The notes beneath the pieces are model-generated. The model worked only from the letters and a program-made list of their open reading frames with translations. It did no database searches and had not been told where the DNA came from. The position numbers and the translations under genes are program-made. From Micromonospora rifamycinica (GTDB lineage: Bacteria; Actinomycetota; Actinomycetes; Mycobacteriales; Micromonosporaceae), in NCBI RefSeq assembly GCF_900090265.1, contig NZ_LT607752.1, forward strand, positions 6,764,001-6,828,000: a stretch of 64,000 nt of DNA. Direction: 5' to 3'. Below are positions 55,761-63,789 of the stretch, piece after piece. How positions within the stretch are numbered: position 1 is the first letter of the stretch; every line of letters starts with the position of its first letter.

Positions 55761-56378
55761 ATGTTCACCGGCATCGTCGAGGAGTTGGGCGAGGTCGTCC
55801 GGATCGCCGACACCGGGGGTGACTCGGCGCTGGTCGCGATCCGCGGCCCGCTGGTCACCTCGGACGCCCGGCACGGCGACTCCATCGCGGTCAACGGGGT
55901 CTGTCTGACCGTGGTCGACGTCGACGGCGGCGTGTTCACCGCCGACGTGATGGGCGAGACCCTGCGGCGCTCCGCGCTCGGCGGGCTGCGCCCCGGCGAC
56001 CCGGTCAACCTGGAGCGGGCCGCCGCGCTGAACAGCCGGCTCGGCGGGCACCTGGTGCAGGGGCACGTCGACGGGGTGGGCACGGTGCTCTCCCGGGAAC
56101 CGGCCGCGCAGTGGGAGACGCTGCGGTTCCGGCTCCCCGCCGCGCTGGCCCGGTACGTGGTGGAGAAGGGCTCGATCACCGTCGACGGGGTGTCGCTGAC
56201 CGTGGCCGCGGTCGGCGACGACTGGTTCACCGTCGGGCTGATCCCGACCACCCTGAAGCTCACCACGCTCGGCGTCCGGGACGTCGGCGCCCCGGTCAAC
56301 CTGGAGGTCGATGTGCTGGCCAAGTACGTCGAACGCCTCCTCACCACCCGCCCGCCGGTCGACGGCGGTGCAGTGTGA
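55761..56378 (+). CDS. ribE: Riboflavin synthase, alpha chain
   Basis: Dismutates two lumazine molecules to riboflavin. The 205 residues contain two lumazine-binding barrels: MFTGIVEELGEVVR with VNGVCLTVV in the first and GHVDGVGTVL with VDGVSLTVAAV in the second. It starts one base after the ribD stop and overlaps the transporter gene. Confidence 0.97.
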   Translation: MFTGIVEELGEVVRIADTGGDSALVAIRGPLVTSDARHGDSIAVNGVCLTVVDVDGGVFTADVMGETLRRSALGGLRPGDPVNLERAAALNSRLGGHLVQGHVDGVGTVLSREPAAQWETLRFRLPAALARYVVEKGSITVDGVSLTVAAVGDDWFTVGLIPTTLKLTTLGVRDVGAPVNLEVDVLAKYVERLLTTRPPVDGGAV

Positions 56379-57070
56379 CCGGGCCGCTCGGCTGGCTGCT
56401 CGACGCCCAGGTGCACCTGCTCGGCGCCCCGGTGCTGGTCCGGGAGATCGTCGGCAACGGCTTCGGGCTGGCCTCGGCGCTGCTCGGGCTGCGACGGCAG
56501 GTCTGGGCCTGGCCGGTCGGCATGATCGGCAACGGGTTGCTGTTCACCGTCTTCCTCGGCGGGGTGTTCGCCACCCCGCAGGCACACGACCTCTACGGCC
56601 AGGCCGGCCGGCAGGTCTTCTTCTTCGCGGTCAGCGTCTACGGGTGGTGGCGGTGGTCACGCAACCGCCGCCAGGGCGGGGACGCGCCGGCGGTCACCCC
56701 CCGCTGGGCGACCGGTCGGGAACGGCTGGGCCTGCTGCTCGCCGCCGCCGTCGGCACCGCGCTGGGCTATCCGCTGCTCGCCGCGCTCGGCTCGTGGGGG
56801 CCGCTGCCGGACGCCTGGATCCTCACCGGCAGTCTGCTGGCGACCTACGGCATGGCCCGGGGCTGGGTGGAGTTCTGGCTGGTCTGGATCGCCGTGGACG
56901 CGGTGGGCGTACCGCTGCTGCTGCGCGGCGGCTTCTATCCCTCGGCGGTCATGTACCTGGTCTACGGTGCCCTCTGCGTCTGGGGTTTCGCCGCCTGGTG
57001 GCGCAGCTCCCGGACCGTCCGCGCGGCGACGACACCGATCCCGTCCACCTACTCGGAGGTCGTGGCATGA
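56375..57070 (+). CDS. ribM: PnuC-family transporter, likely riboflavin uptake (RibM)
   Basis: A 231-residue membrane protein with 7-8 helices and the PnuC pattern: EIVGNGFGLASALLGL, WPVGMIGNGLLF, VSVYGWWRWSRN and WILTGSLLATYGMARGWVEFWLVWI. The family moves vitamin precursors by facilitated diffusion with trapping by phosphorylation. PnuC-type proteins in FMN-controlled riboflavin operons (RibM of corynebacteria and streptomycetes) carry riboflavin, so that is the likely substrate here rather than nicotinamide riboside. It overlaps both neighbours. Confidence 0.85.
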   Translation: MTGPLGWLLDAQVHLLGAPVLVREIVGNGFGLASALLGLRRQVWAWPVGMIGNGLLFTVFLGGVFATPQAHDLYGQAGRQVFFFAVSVYGWWRWSRNRRQGGDAPAVTPRWATGRERLGLLLAAAVGTALGYPLLAALGSWGPLPDAWILTGSLLATYGMARGWVEFWLVWIAVDAVGVPLLLRGGFYPSAVMYLVYGALCVWGFAAWWRSSRTVRAATTPIPSTYSEVVA

Positions 57071-58344
57071 GCAGCCAGGCGGTCACCTTCGCCCGGATCG
57101 AGGAGGCGGTGGCGGAGATCGCCGCCGGCCGTCCCGTGGTGGTGGTCGACGACGAGGACCGGGAGAACGAGGGCGACCTGATCTTCGCCGCCGAGCTGGC
57201 CACCCCGGAACTGCTCGCCTTCATGGTCCGCTGGACCTCCGGGTACGTCTGCGTCCCGCTGACCGAGGCGGAGTGCGACCGGCTGGACCTGCCGCCGATG
57301 CACCACACCAACCAGGACCGGCGCGGCACCGCGTACACGGTGACCGTGGACGCCCGGGAGGGGGTCAGCACCGGGATCTCCGCCGCGGACCGGGCGCACA
57401 CCATCCGGCTGCTCGCCGACCCCGGCACCGACCCGACGGACCTGGCCCGCCCGGGCCACGTGGTGCCGCTGCGCGCCCGTTCCGGCGGGGTGCTGCGCCG
57501 ACCGGGACACACCGAGGCGGCGGTCGACCTGACCCGGCTGGCCGGGCTGCGCCCCGCCGGGGTGCTCTGCGAGCTGGTCAACGACGACGGCACCATGATG
57601 CGCCTGCCGGACCTGGAGAAGTTCTGCGCCGAGCACGCGCTCACCCTGGTCACCATCGCCGACCTGGTGGCCTACCGGCGGCGGCACGAGAAGCAGGTGG
57701 AGCAGGTGGCCGAGGCGCGGATGCCCACCCCGTACGGGGTGTTCCGGGCGCTGGGCTACCGGGCCGAGCACGACCCGGCCGAGCACGTCGCGCTGGTCAT
57801 CGGTGACCTGGGCGACGGTCACGACGTGCTGGTCCGGGTGCACTCCGAGTGCCTCACCGGGGACGTCTTCGGCTCGCTGCGCTGCGACTGCGGGCCGCAG
57901 CTGCAGGCGTCGCTGGCCCGGGTCGCCCGGGAGGGGCGGGGCGTGGTGCTCTACGTGCGCGGGCACGAGGGGCGGGGGATCGGCCTGCTGCACAAGCTTC
58001 AGGCGTACCAGCTCCAGGACCAGGGCCGCGACACCGTGGACGCGAACCTCGACCTGGGGTTGCCGGCCGACGCCCGGGACTACGGCACCGGCGCGCAGAT
58101 CCTCTACGACCTGGGCGTGCGGTCGATGCGGCTGCTCACCAACAACCCGGCCAAGCGGGCCGGGCTGGAGGGGTACGGGCTGACCGTCACCGGCCGGGAG
58201 GGGCTGCCGGTCCGGCCGCACCCGGAGAACGTCCGCTACCTGCGGACCAAGCGGGACCGGATGGGCCACCTGTTGGACGAGCTGGACGAGGTGACCGAGG
58301 CCCCGACGGGTGTCCCGGTCCCCGGCGACGAGATCGGAGTATGA
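57067..58344 (+). CDS. ribBA: Bifunctional DHBP synthase / GTP cyclohydrolase II
   Basis: Makes both riboflavin precursors: the four-carbon unit from ribulose 5-phosphate and the pyrimidine from GTP. The 425 residues comprise an N-terminal RibB (VVVVDDEDRENEGDLIFAAE, TGISAADRAHTI) and a C-terminal RibA (VRVHSECLTGDVFGSLRCDCGPQL zinc site, GHEGRGIGLLHKLQAY). Both domains look complete. It overlaps its neighbours by 4 bases. Confidence 0.97.
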   Translation: MSSQAVTFARIEEAVAEIAAGRPVVVVDDEDRENEGDLIFAAELATPELLAFMVRWTSGYVCVPLTEAECDRLDLPPMHHTNQDRRGTAYTVTVDAREGVSTGISAADRAHTIRLLADPGTDPTDLARPGHVVPLRARSGGVLRRPGHTEAAVDLTRLAGLRPAGVLCELVNDDGTMMRLPDLEKFCAEHALTLVTIADLVAYRRRHEKQVEQVAEARMPTPYGVFRALGYRAEHDPAEHVALVIGDLGDGHDVLVRVHSECLTGDVFGSLRCDCGPQLQASLARVAREGRGVVLYVRGHEGRGIGLLHKLQAYQLQDQGRDTVDANLDLGLPADARDYGTGAQILYDLGVRSMRLLTNNPAKRAGLEGYGLTVTGREGLPVRPHPENVRYLRTKRDRMGHLLDELDEVTEAPTGVPVPGDEIGV

Positions 58345-58847
58345 CCATGGCGGGTTTCGGTGAACCCGGAGCGACCCCGGTGGAGGCCGCCGGGCTGACC
58401 GTCGGCGTGGTGGCCGCGCGCTGGCACGGCGACCTGACCGACCACATGCTCGACCGGGCCGTCGCCGCCGCGCAGGCGTGCGGGGCGCGGGCGGTGACCG
58501 CCCGGGTGGCCGGCTCGGTGGAGCTGCCGGTGGTGGCCCAGGCGCTGGCCCGGCGCTGCGACGTGGTGGTGGCGCTGGGTGTGGTGGTCCGGGGGACGAC
58601 CGCCCACTTCGACTACGTCTGCCGGTCGGTGACCGACGGGCTGACCAGGATCGCCCTGGACGAGGGCAAGCCGGTGGCGCACGGGGTGCTGACGGTGGAC
58701 ACCCTGGACCAGGCGCGGGACCGGGCCGGGCTGCCCGGCTCCGCCGAGGACAAGGGCTGGGCGGCGACCGTGGCGGCGCTGGACGCCGCGCTGGCGCTCC
58801 GGTCCGTGGCCGTGGGCAACGCCCAGCCGGTCGGCTTCGCCGGCTGA
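58341..58847 (+). CDS. ribH: 6,7-Dimethyl-8-ribityllumazine synthase
   Basis: Condenses the two RibBA/RibD products to lumazine. The 168 residues keep the family core: VAGSVELPVVAQALA, VVALGVVVRGTTAHFDYVCRSVTDGL with the catalytic His, PVAHGVLTVDTLDQARDRAG and EDKGWAATVAAL. ATG 58341 overlaps the ribBA stop. In many actinomycetes hisE-hisG follow directly; here a reversed ABC transporter lies between. Confidence 0.95.
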   Translation: MTMAGFGEPGATPVEAAGLTVGVVAARWHGDLTDHMLDRAVAAAQACGARAVTARVAGSVELPVVAQALARRCDVVVALGVVVRGTTAHFDYVCRSVTDGLTRIALDEGKPVAHGVLTVDTLDQARDRAGLPGSAEDKGWAATVAALDAALALRSVAVGNAQPVGFAG

Positions 58848-58964
58848 CCCCGGCCCGACGCTCCGGCCCGGCCGCCCTGGCGGCTCCTGGCGGCTGGGCC
58901 GCTGCGGGCCGCGCCGCCGGGCCGGACCGGTCGGACCGGCCGCTGCGGGCCGCCGTCGCGGCGG

Positions 58965-59708
58965 TCAGAGCCGGCCGGCCTCGATGATCCGCCTGAGGAA
59001 CTGCCGGGTCCGTGGCTGGGTCGGCTCGCCGAGGACCCGGGCGGGCGGCCCGGCCTCGACCACCCGGCCGGCGTCGAGGAAGCAGACCTGGTCGGCGACG
59101 TCCCGGGCGAACCCCATCTCGTGGGTGGCCAGCACCATCGTCATCCCGTCGGCCTTCAGGTCGCGGATCATCGCCAGCACCTCGCCGACCAGCTCCGGGT
59201 CGAGCGCCGAGGTGACCTCGTCCAGCAGCATCAGGCGGGGGGAGTTGGCCAGCGCCCGGACGATCGCCACCCGCTGCTGCTGGCCGCCGGAGAGCCGGTC
59301 GGGGTAGGCGTCCGCCTTCGCGCCCAACCCCACCCGGTCGAGCAGCTCCCGGGCCTGCGCCTCGGCCTCGGCCTGCCCCCGCCGGTGCACCCGGCGCGGG
59401 GCGAGGGTGACGTTCTCCACCACGCTCAGGTGCGGAAACAGGTTGTACGACTGGAAGACCATGCCGATGCGCCGACGCACCCGGTCGGGGTCGACCCGGG
59501 GATCGGAGATCTCCTCGCCGTCCAGCTCGATGGTCCCGTCGTCCAGCTCCTCGAGCAGGTTGACGCAGCGCAGCAACGTCGACTTGCCCGAGCCGGACGC
59601 CCCGATCAGCGCCACCACCTGGTGCTCGTCCACGGTCAGGTCGAGGCCGTCGAGCACCACCTGCCCGCCGAACTCCTTGCGCAGCCCCCGACAGGTCAGT
59701 ACGGCCAT
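58965..59708 (-). CDS. Polar amino acid ABC transporter, ATPase
   Basis: A 247-residue ATPase of the GlnQ/HisP type. Walker A is GASGSGKST, the Q-loop is VFQSYNLFPHLSVVENV, the signature is LSGGQQQRVAIVRAL, Walker B is LMLLDEVTSALDPE and the switch His is in VLATHEMGFA. It is the last gene of a three-gene reversed operon (binding protein, permease, ATPase). The substrate cannot be read from the sequence. Confidence 0.94.
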   Translation of the reverse strand: MAVLTCRGLRKEFGGQVVLDGLDLTVDEHQVVALIGASGSGKSTLLRCVNLLEELDDGTIELDGEEISDPRVDPDRVRRRIGMVFQSYNLFPHLSVVENVTLAPRRVHRRGQAEAEAQARELLDRVGLGAKADAYPDRLSGGQQQRVAIVRALANSPRLMLLDEVTSALDPELVGEVLAMIRDLKADGMTMVLATHEMGFARDVADQVCFLDAGRVVEAGPPARVLGEPTQPRTRQFLRRIIEAGRL

Positions 59709-59741
59709 CGCCGCCTCCGGCGGGTCGTCGACACGGCCATC

Positions 59742-60623
59742 TCAGCCTCCGGACTGGCGTCGGGCCGAGCGCAGGGTCACCCAGTCGGTGACCGCGATCA
59801 GCGGGATGGCGAGCAGCACGAACAGCACCCCGGCGAGGATGTACGGGGTGTAGTTGAAGCTCTGCGCGGTGGCGATCTGGGCCGCCCGGACCGCGTCGAT
59901 CGGTCCGGCCAGGGAGACCAGCCCGACATCCTTCTGCATCGCCACCACGTCGTTGAGCAGCGGCGGCGCGACCCGCCGGACGGCCTGCGGCAGCACCACG
60001 TGCCGCATGGTCTGCCGGTAGGTCAGCCCCAGCGAGCGGGCCGCCGCGAGCTGGCTCGGGTGGACCGATTCGATGCCGGCCCGGAACACCTCCGCCAGGT
60101 AACCGCCGTAGGTGAGCACCAGCGCCAGCCCGCCGAGCACCAGCACCGGCGGCATGCCCTGCAACCGTAGTCCGGGCACGCCGAGGGTGAGCACGTACAG
60201 CACGATGATCAGCGGCAGGCCCCGGAAGGTGTACGTGTAGCCCGCCGAGAGCGCCCGGACCGGGAAGAAGACCGGCCCGCGCAGGGTGCGCAGCAGCGCG
60301 ATCAGCAGACCGAGCAACAGCGCCCCGACCGCGCAGCAGACCAGCAGCCGGACGTTGAGCCACAGCCCGGCGAGCACCTCGGGCAGCGCGTCCCGGGCGA
60401 TCGCCGGATCGAGGAACGACCGGCGGACCCGGTCCCAGCCGGGTGCCCCGGTGACCGCGACGACCAGCAGCGTGCCGAGCACCGCCGTGGAGGCGGCGGC
60501 GACCAGCACGCTGCGGGTCGTCTGCCGCCGCCGGTACGCGGCCCGTCGCCGCTGGGCCGCCGAGGGGACGTGCCGCCGGTGCGGCGTCGGGGTGTCGGGT
60601 GGGCGGGGCGGCGGGTGGCTCAC
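59742..60623 (-). CDS. Polar amino acid ABC transporter, permease
   Basis: A 293-residue membrane protein with a Pro/Arg-rich head (~45 residues), a helix near 50-70, and a BPD_transp core: VRLLVCCAVGALLLGLLIAL, YTYTFRGLPLIIVLYV, LTYGGYLAEVFRAGIESVHPSQLAAARSLGLTYRQTMRHVVLPQAVRRVAPPLLND (EAA loop). The start overlaps the binding-protein stop by 4 bases (GTGA on the reverse strand). Confidence 0.92.
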   Translation of the reverse strand: MSHPPPRPPDTPTPHRRHVPSAAQRRRAAYRRRQTTRSVLVAAASTAVLGTLLVVAVTGAPGWDRVRRSFLDPAIARDALPEVLAGLWLNVRLLVCCAVGALLLGLLIALLRTLRGPVFFPVRALSAGYTYTFRGLPLIIVLYVLTLGVPGLRLQGMPPVLVLGGLALVLTYGGYLAEVFRAGIESVHPSQLAAARSLGLTYRQTMRHVVLPQAVRRVAPPLLNDVVAMQKDVGLVSLAGPIDAVRAAQIATAQSFNYTPYILAGVLFVLLAIPLIAVTDWVTLRSARRQSGG

Positions 60624-61489
60624 TGGAGTTCGGTCGCCCCTGCCACCTGGGCGAGCCACTTCTGCTCCAGCTGCTTGAGGGTGCCGGCCTCGGCGAGTTC
60701 CCCGATCGTCCGGCTGACGCAGGAGGTGAGCGGGGAGTCCTTGTCCAGCAGCAGGCCGAACGCCTCCGGCGCGCCGACCTGCGGCAGCTGCCCGACCACG
60801 GTGGCGTCGGTGATCTCCGAGCCGGTGATGTAGAACGCGGTGGGCAGGTCGACCACCAGGCCGTCGAGCTGACCGTTCTGCAGGGCCTTCTTGGCGTCGT
60901 CGTTGCTGTTGTAGACCTGGGGCTTCGCCTTCGGCTTGATCAGGTCGGTGATCGCCTGGTAGCTGGTCGTGCCGACCTGGGCGCCGAGCTTGGCGTCCTT
61001 GAGGTCGGCCACCGACTTCTTGCCGACGATCTTCGACGACTTGAGCGCGATGACCGTCTGCCGGACCAGGTAGTACGGCGGGGAGAAGTCGACCGCCTGC
61101 TTGCGCTCCTCGGTGATGGAGAACTGGTTGACGTCGAAGTCGAAGTTCTTCGGGCCGGGGGCGATCGCGGCGTCGAACTTCACCCGGGTCCAGGTGACGT
61201 CCGCGCGGGCGTACCCGAGCTTCTCGGCTACCGCGTACGCGACGGCGGCCTCGAAGCCCTCGCCGCTGTCCGGCTTGTTGTCCTTGAACCACGGCGCGTA
61301 CGCGGGTTCGTCGGTGGCGACGGTGAGCTTGCCCGGCGTCCGGGTCTTCAGGCCCTCCTTGGTGCAGGAGGGCGTGGTGGGGGCGGCGTCGGGGGTGGGG
61401 ACGTTCTCCTGGGGCGCGCATCCGGCCACGGCGGCCAGGAGCGCGGCGGCGACGGCGGCGGTAGGGGTACGTGAGCTGCTGCTGACCAT
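60620..61489 (-). CDS. Polar amino acid ABC transporter, substrate-binding lipoprotein
   Basis: A 289-residue lipoprotein of the SBP_bac_3 family: signal peptide with lipobox VAGC near residue 24, then GKLTVATDEPAYAPW, GFEAAVAYAVAEKLGY, DVNQFSITEERKQAVDFSPPYY and LGAQVGTTSYQAI. It captures an amino acid or similar small solute outside the membrane. It is divergent from hisE across a 198-bp gap, raising the possibility of a histidine or related substrate (weak inference). Confidence 0.92.
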   Translation of the reverse strand: MVSSSSRTPTAAVAAALLAAVAGCAPQENVPTPDAAPTTPSCTKEGLKTRTPGKLTVATDEPAYAPWFKDNKPDSGEGFEAAVAYAVAEKLGYARADVTWTRVKFDAAIAPGPKNFDFDVNQFSITEERKQAVDFSPPYYLVRQTVIALKSSKIVGKKSVADLKDAKLGAQVGTTSYQAITDLIKPKAKPQVYNSNDDAKKALQNGQLDGLVVDLPTAFYITGSEITDATVVGQLPQVGAPEAFGLLLDKDSPLTSCVSRTIGELAEAGTLKQLEQKWLAQVAGATELQ

Positions 61490-61687
61490 GGCCGCCAGGA
61501 TAAAGAAGATCGCCGATTCCCGGGAAGGTGTCCCGTCAGGTAGATGGGAGATCGATATCCGGCCGGCTCCGGCGGGTCGCCCGTCGCCGGCCGCTGTCCC
61601 ATCCCCCGGGAGCCCGGCGGTGGGCCGGACGACACGGCCGGACCCGGAGCGCACGGCCCCGACGGGCGGCTGGAAGAATCCGGTCCC

Positions 61688-61951
61688 GTGAAGACGTTCG
61701 AGGAGTTGTTCGCCGAGCTCCAGGCCAAGGCCGCCGCCGGCACGCCGGGCTCGGGCACGGTCGACGCCCTGGCCAAGGGGGTGCACTTCGTCGGCAAGAA
61801 GGTCGTCGAGGAGGCGGCCGAGTCGTGGATGGCCGCCGAGCACGAGGGGCCGGAGCGCACCGCCGAGGAGATCTCCCAGCTGCTCTACCAGGTGCAGGTG
61901 CTCATGCTGGCCAGTGGCCTGGAGTTGAAGGACGTCTACCGACATCTGTGA
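61688..61951 (+). CDS. hisE: Phosphoribosyl-ATP pyrophosphatase
   Basis: Second step of histidine synthesis. The 87 residues form an all-alpha NTP-PPase domain: KTFEELFAELQAKAAAG, HFVGKKVVEEAAESWMAA with metal-binding Glu, and EEISQLLYQVQVLMLASGL. GTG 61688 has no Shine-Dalgarno; AAGAAT 9 bases upstream could be a -10 box for a leaderless transcript. Confidence 0.95.
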   Translation: MKTFEELFAELQAKAAAGTPGSGTVDALAKGVHFVGKKVVEEAAESWMAAEHEGPERTAEEISQLLYQVQVLMLASGLELKDVYRHL

Positions 61952-61997
61952 GTGCGCCCGCGTCGTTGATCTGATCCGATCGAAGGAGCACTCCGTC

Positions 61998-62843
61998 ATG
62001 CTGCGTGTCGCCGTACCCAACAAGGGCGCCCTGGCCGAGAAGGCCGCCCAGATGCTGCGCGAGGCGGGCTACCGCCAGCGCACCGACCCCAAGGACCTGG
62101 TCTGCCCGGACGGGGCCAACGACATCGAGTTCTTCTACCTGCGGCCCAAGGACATCGCCACCTACGTCGGCTCGGGTGACCTGGACGTCGGGATCACCGG
62201 TCGGGACCTGCTGATCGACTCGGGCGCACCCGCCGAGGAGGTGGTCGACCTGGCGTTCGGCCGGGCCACCTTCCGGTTCGCCGCCCGCCCCGAGGACGTC
62301 GGCGACGTCCAGGAGCTGGGCGGGCACCGGATCGCCACCGCGTATCCGGGGCTGGTCGAGCGCTATCTGGCCGAGCTCGGCGTCAAGGCCGACGTGATCC
62401 GGCTCGACGGCGCGGTGGAGAACGCCATCCGGCTCGGGGTAGCCGACGTCGTCGCCGACGTGGTGGAGACCGGCGCGACGCTGCGCCAGGCCGGCCTGGT
62501 CGTCTTCGGCGACCCGCTGCTGCGCTCCTCGGCGGTGCTGGTCCGTCGGGCCGCCGCACCGGCCCACCCGCAGGCGGAGCAGTTGCTGCGCCGGCTGCAC
62601 GGGGTGCTGGTGGCCCGCCGGTACGTGATGCTCGCCTACGACGTGCCGGCCGGGCTGCTCGACCGGGCCAGCGCGCTCACCCCGGGCATCGAGTCGCCGA
62701 CGGTCTCCCCGCTGCACCGGGAGGGTTGGGTCGCCGTGCAGGCGATGGTCCTCCGCGACGACGTGCACCGGATCATGGACGAGCTGTACGAGCTGGGCGC
62801 CCGCGCCATCCTGGTCACCAACATCCACGCCTGTCGACTCTGA
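61998..62843 (+). CDS. hisG: ATP phosphoribosyltransferase, long form
   Basis: First, feedback-regulated step of histidine synthesis. The 281 residues are the long form: catalytic LRVAVPNKGALAEKAAQMLREAGY, GSGDLDVGITGRDLLIDSG, the PRPP loop VADVVADVVETGATLRQAGL and a C-terminal ACT-like regulatory domain (SPLHREGWVAVQAMVLRDDVHRIMDELYELGARAILVTNI). AAGGAG lies 11 bases before the ATG. Confidence 0.97.
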   Translation: MLRVAVPNKGALAEKAAQMLREAGYRQRTDPKDLVCPDGANDIEFFYLRPKDIATYVGSGDLDVGITGRDLLIDSGAPAEEVVDLAFGRATFRFAARPEDVGDVQELGGHRIATAYPGLVERYLAELGVKADVIRLDGAVENAIRLGVADVVADVVETGATLRQAGLVVFGDPLLRSSAVLVRRAAAPAHPQAEQLLRRLHGVLVARRYVMLAYDVPAGLLDRASALTPGIESPTVSPLHREGWVAVQAMVLRDDVHRIMDELYELGARAILVTNIHACRL

Positions 62844-62876
62844 GCCGCCGCCGCGACGCCGGCCGGGGGCGGGTGG

Positions 62877-62891
62877 CAGACTGGTCGGGTG
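62877..62891 (+). promoter_or_regulatory. -10 box for leaderless PH-domain gene
   Basis: CAGACT at 62877-62882, 6 bases before GTG 62889, no Shine-Dalgarno between. Same layout as aroC. Confidence 0.5.
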
Positions 62892-63362
62892 AGCGACACC
62901 GAGTTGATCCGCCTCAAGCCGCGTCGCATCCGGGTCGTCTGCTGGGCCTCGGCGGTCGCCCTGCTGGTGGTCTTCAGCCTGGTGGCGACCTCGTTGACCG
63001 GGGCGACCGGTGAGGGCTACGGCACGTTCCAGCGTGGCGACCAGTTCGCCATGGTCGGCCTCGGGGTGCTCGGCGCGCTGGGCATCCTGCTGTTCACCCG
63101 GCCCCGGGTCGAGGCGGACGCCCGTGGGGTCCGGGTGCGTAACGTGCTCGGCTCGTACGAGCTGCCCTGGGAGGTGGTCCGGGGGGTGCGTTTCGACCGG
63201 GGCGCACCCTGGGCCAGCCTGGAGCTGCACGACGACGACCTGCTGCCGATGGTGGCCCTCCAGGCGGCCGACAAGGAGACCGCGGTCGACGGGGTGCGGG
63301 CGCTGCGCCGGCTGCACCAGGCGCACCTGTCCCGGCTCGGCGGCGCGTCGACCCACCCGTGA
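62889..63362 (+). CDS. Membrane protein with bacterial PH domain
   Basis: A 157-residue protein with two membrane helices (~18-36 and ~54-73) followed by a PH-like domain: RPRVEADARGVRVRNVLGSYELPWEVVRGVRFDRGAPWASLEL. This layout is common for actinobacterial bPH proteins near hisG and is of unknown function. It is likely leaderless. Confidence 0.85.
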   Translation: MSDTELIRLKPRRIRVVCWASAVALLVVFSLVATSLTGATGEGYGTFQRGDQFAMVGLGVLGALGILLFTRPRVEADARGVRVRNVLGSYELPWEVVRGVRFDRGAPWASLELHDDDLLPMVALQAADKETAVDGVRALRRLHQAHLSRLGGASTHP

Positions 63363-63366
63363 GCGT

Positions 63367-63417
63367 CGCGGCCGACGCCCCCGCCCGGTAACGCGGCCGA
63401 CGGCCTCCGCCGGGTAA
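63367..63417 (+). repeat. Two imperfect 25/26-bp tandem repeats after PH-domain gene
   Basis: CGCGGCCGACGCC- and CGCGGCCGACGGCC- units begin at 63367 and 63392 and both end in GGTAA. Confidence 0.7.
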
Positions 63418-63691
63418 CCGGGTGCGGCCCGCCCGGCCGGGGCGGTGGTGCGGCCGGTCCCGCCGGGCGTGGGCCTGGCCTGGGCGGCCCCGGTTTGGGG
63501 GATGGTCGGGTGCGGGTGTAGTGTAGGTAAGTCGACCAGACTGCCCCCGCCTGCGGCGTGCGGGTGGTCCTGAAGCGGAGCGCCTGCTCCCACCCGAGTC
63601 GCCCCCAGTAGGTGGCCGGGTCCGGTCACCGGTTCCGGGCCTGTCCCGGGCCCGGATGCGCGATCATATGATCGTGCCGACCGGTCGAGCG

Positions 63692-63724
63692 GGCCCTGGC
63701 ATGCGCCGGGGCCTTCTGCTTTCC
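63692..63724 (+). terminator. Attenuator-like hairpin in infC leader
   Basis: GGCCCTGGC and GCCGGGGCC pair over 9 bp with one G-T wobble around ATGC, followed by TTCTGCTTTCC, a T-rich tail rare in this genome. It lies ~65 bases before infC inside its leader. Confidence 0.5.
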
Positions 63725-63789
63725 GAGTCGCCCCCACCCGGGGGCCGCGCGGGGTCGGCTACCCGGCAGATCCGACTCGAGGAGGCCCC

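Larger units (their letters stand above)
63363..63789 (+). promoter_or_regulatory. 427-bp gap: promoter and structured leader of infC
   Basis: A tandem repeat (63367-63417) is followed by a promoter candidate TTGGGG (63495-63500), 18 bases, TAGTGT (63519-63524). The implied ~260-base leader has a CCGGGCC/GGCCCGG hairpin near 63635-63655, a palindrome CGATCATATGATCG at 63661-63674, a terminator-like hairpin at 63692-63724, and GAGGAGG at 63779-63785. This looks like an attenuated translation-factor leader; no named RNA family was recognised. Confidence 0.55.

Noticed and set aside
57049..60363. 1104-codon minus-strand frame across ribBA, ribH and the ABC genes
   Set aside because: Composite of out-of-frame sequence from several real genes; GTG 59708 and 60623 give the true ABC genes in other frames.
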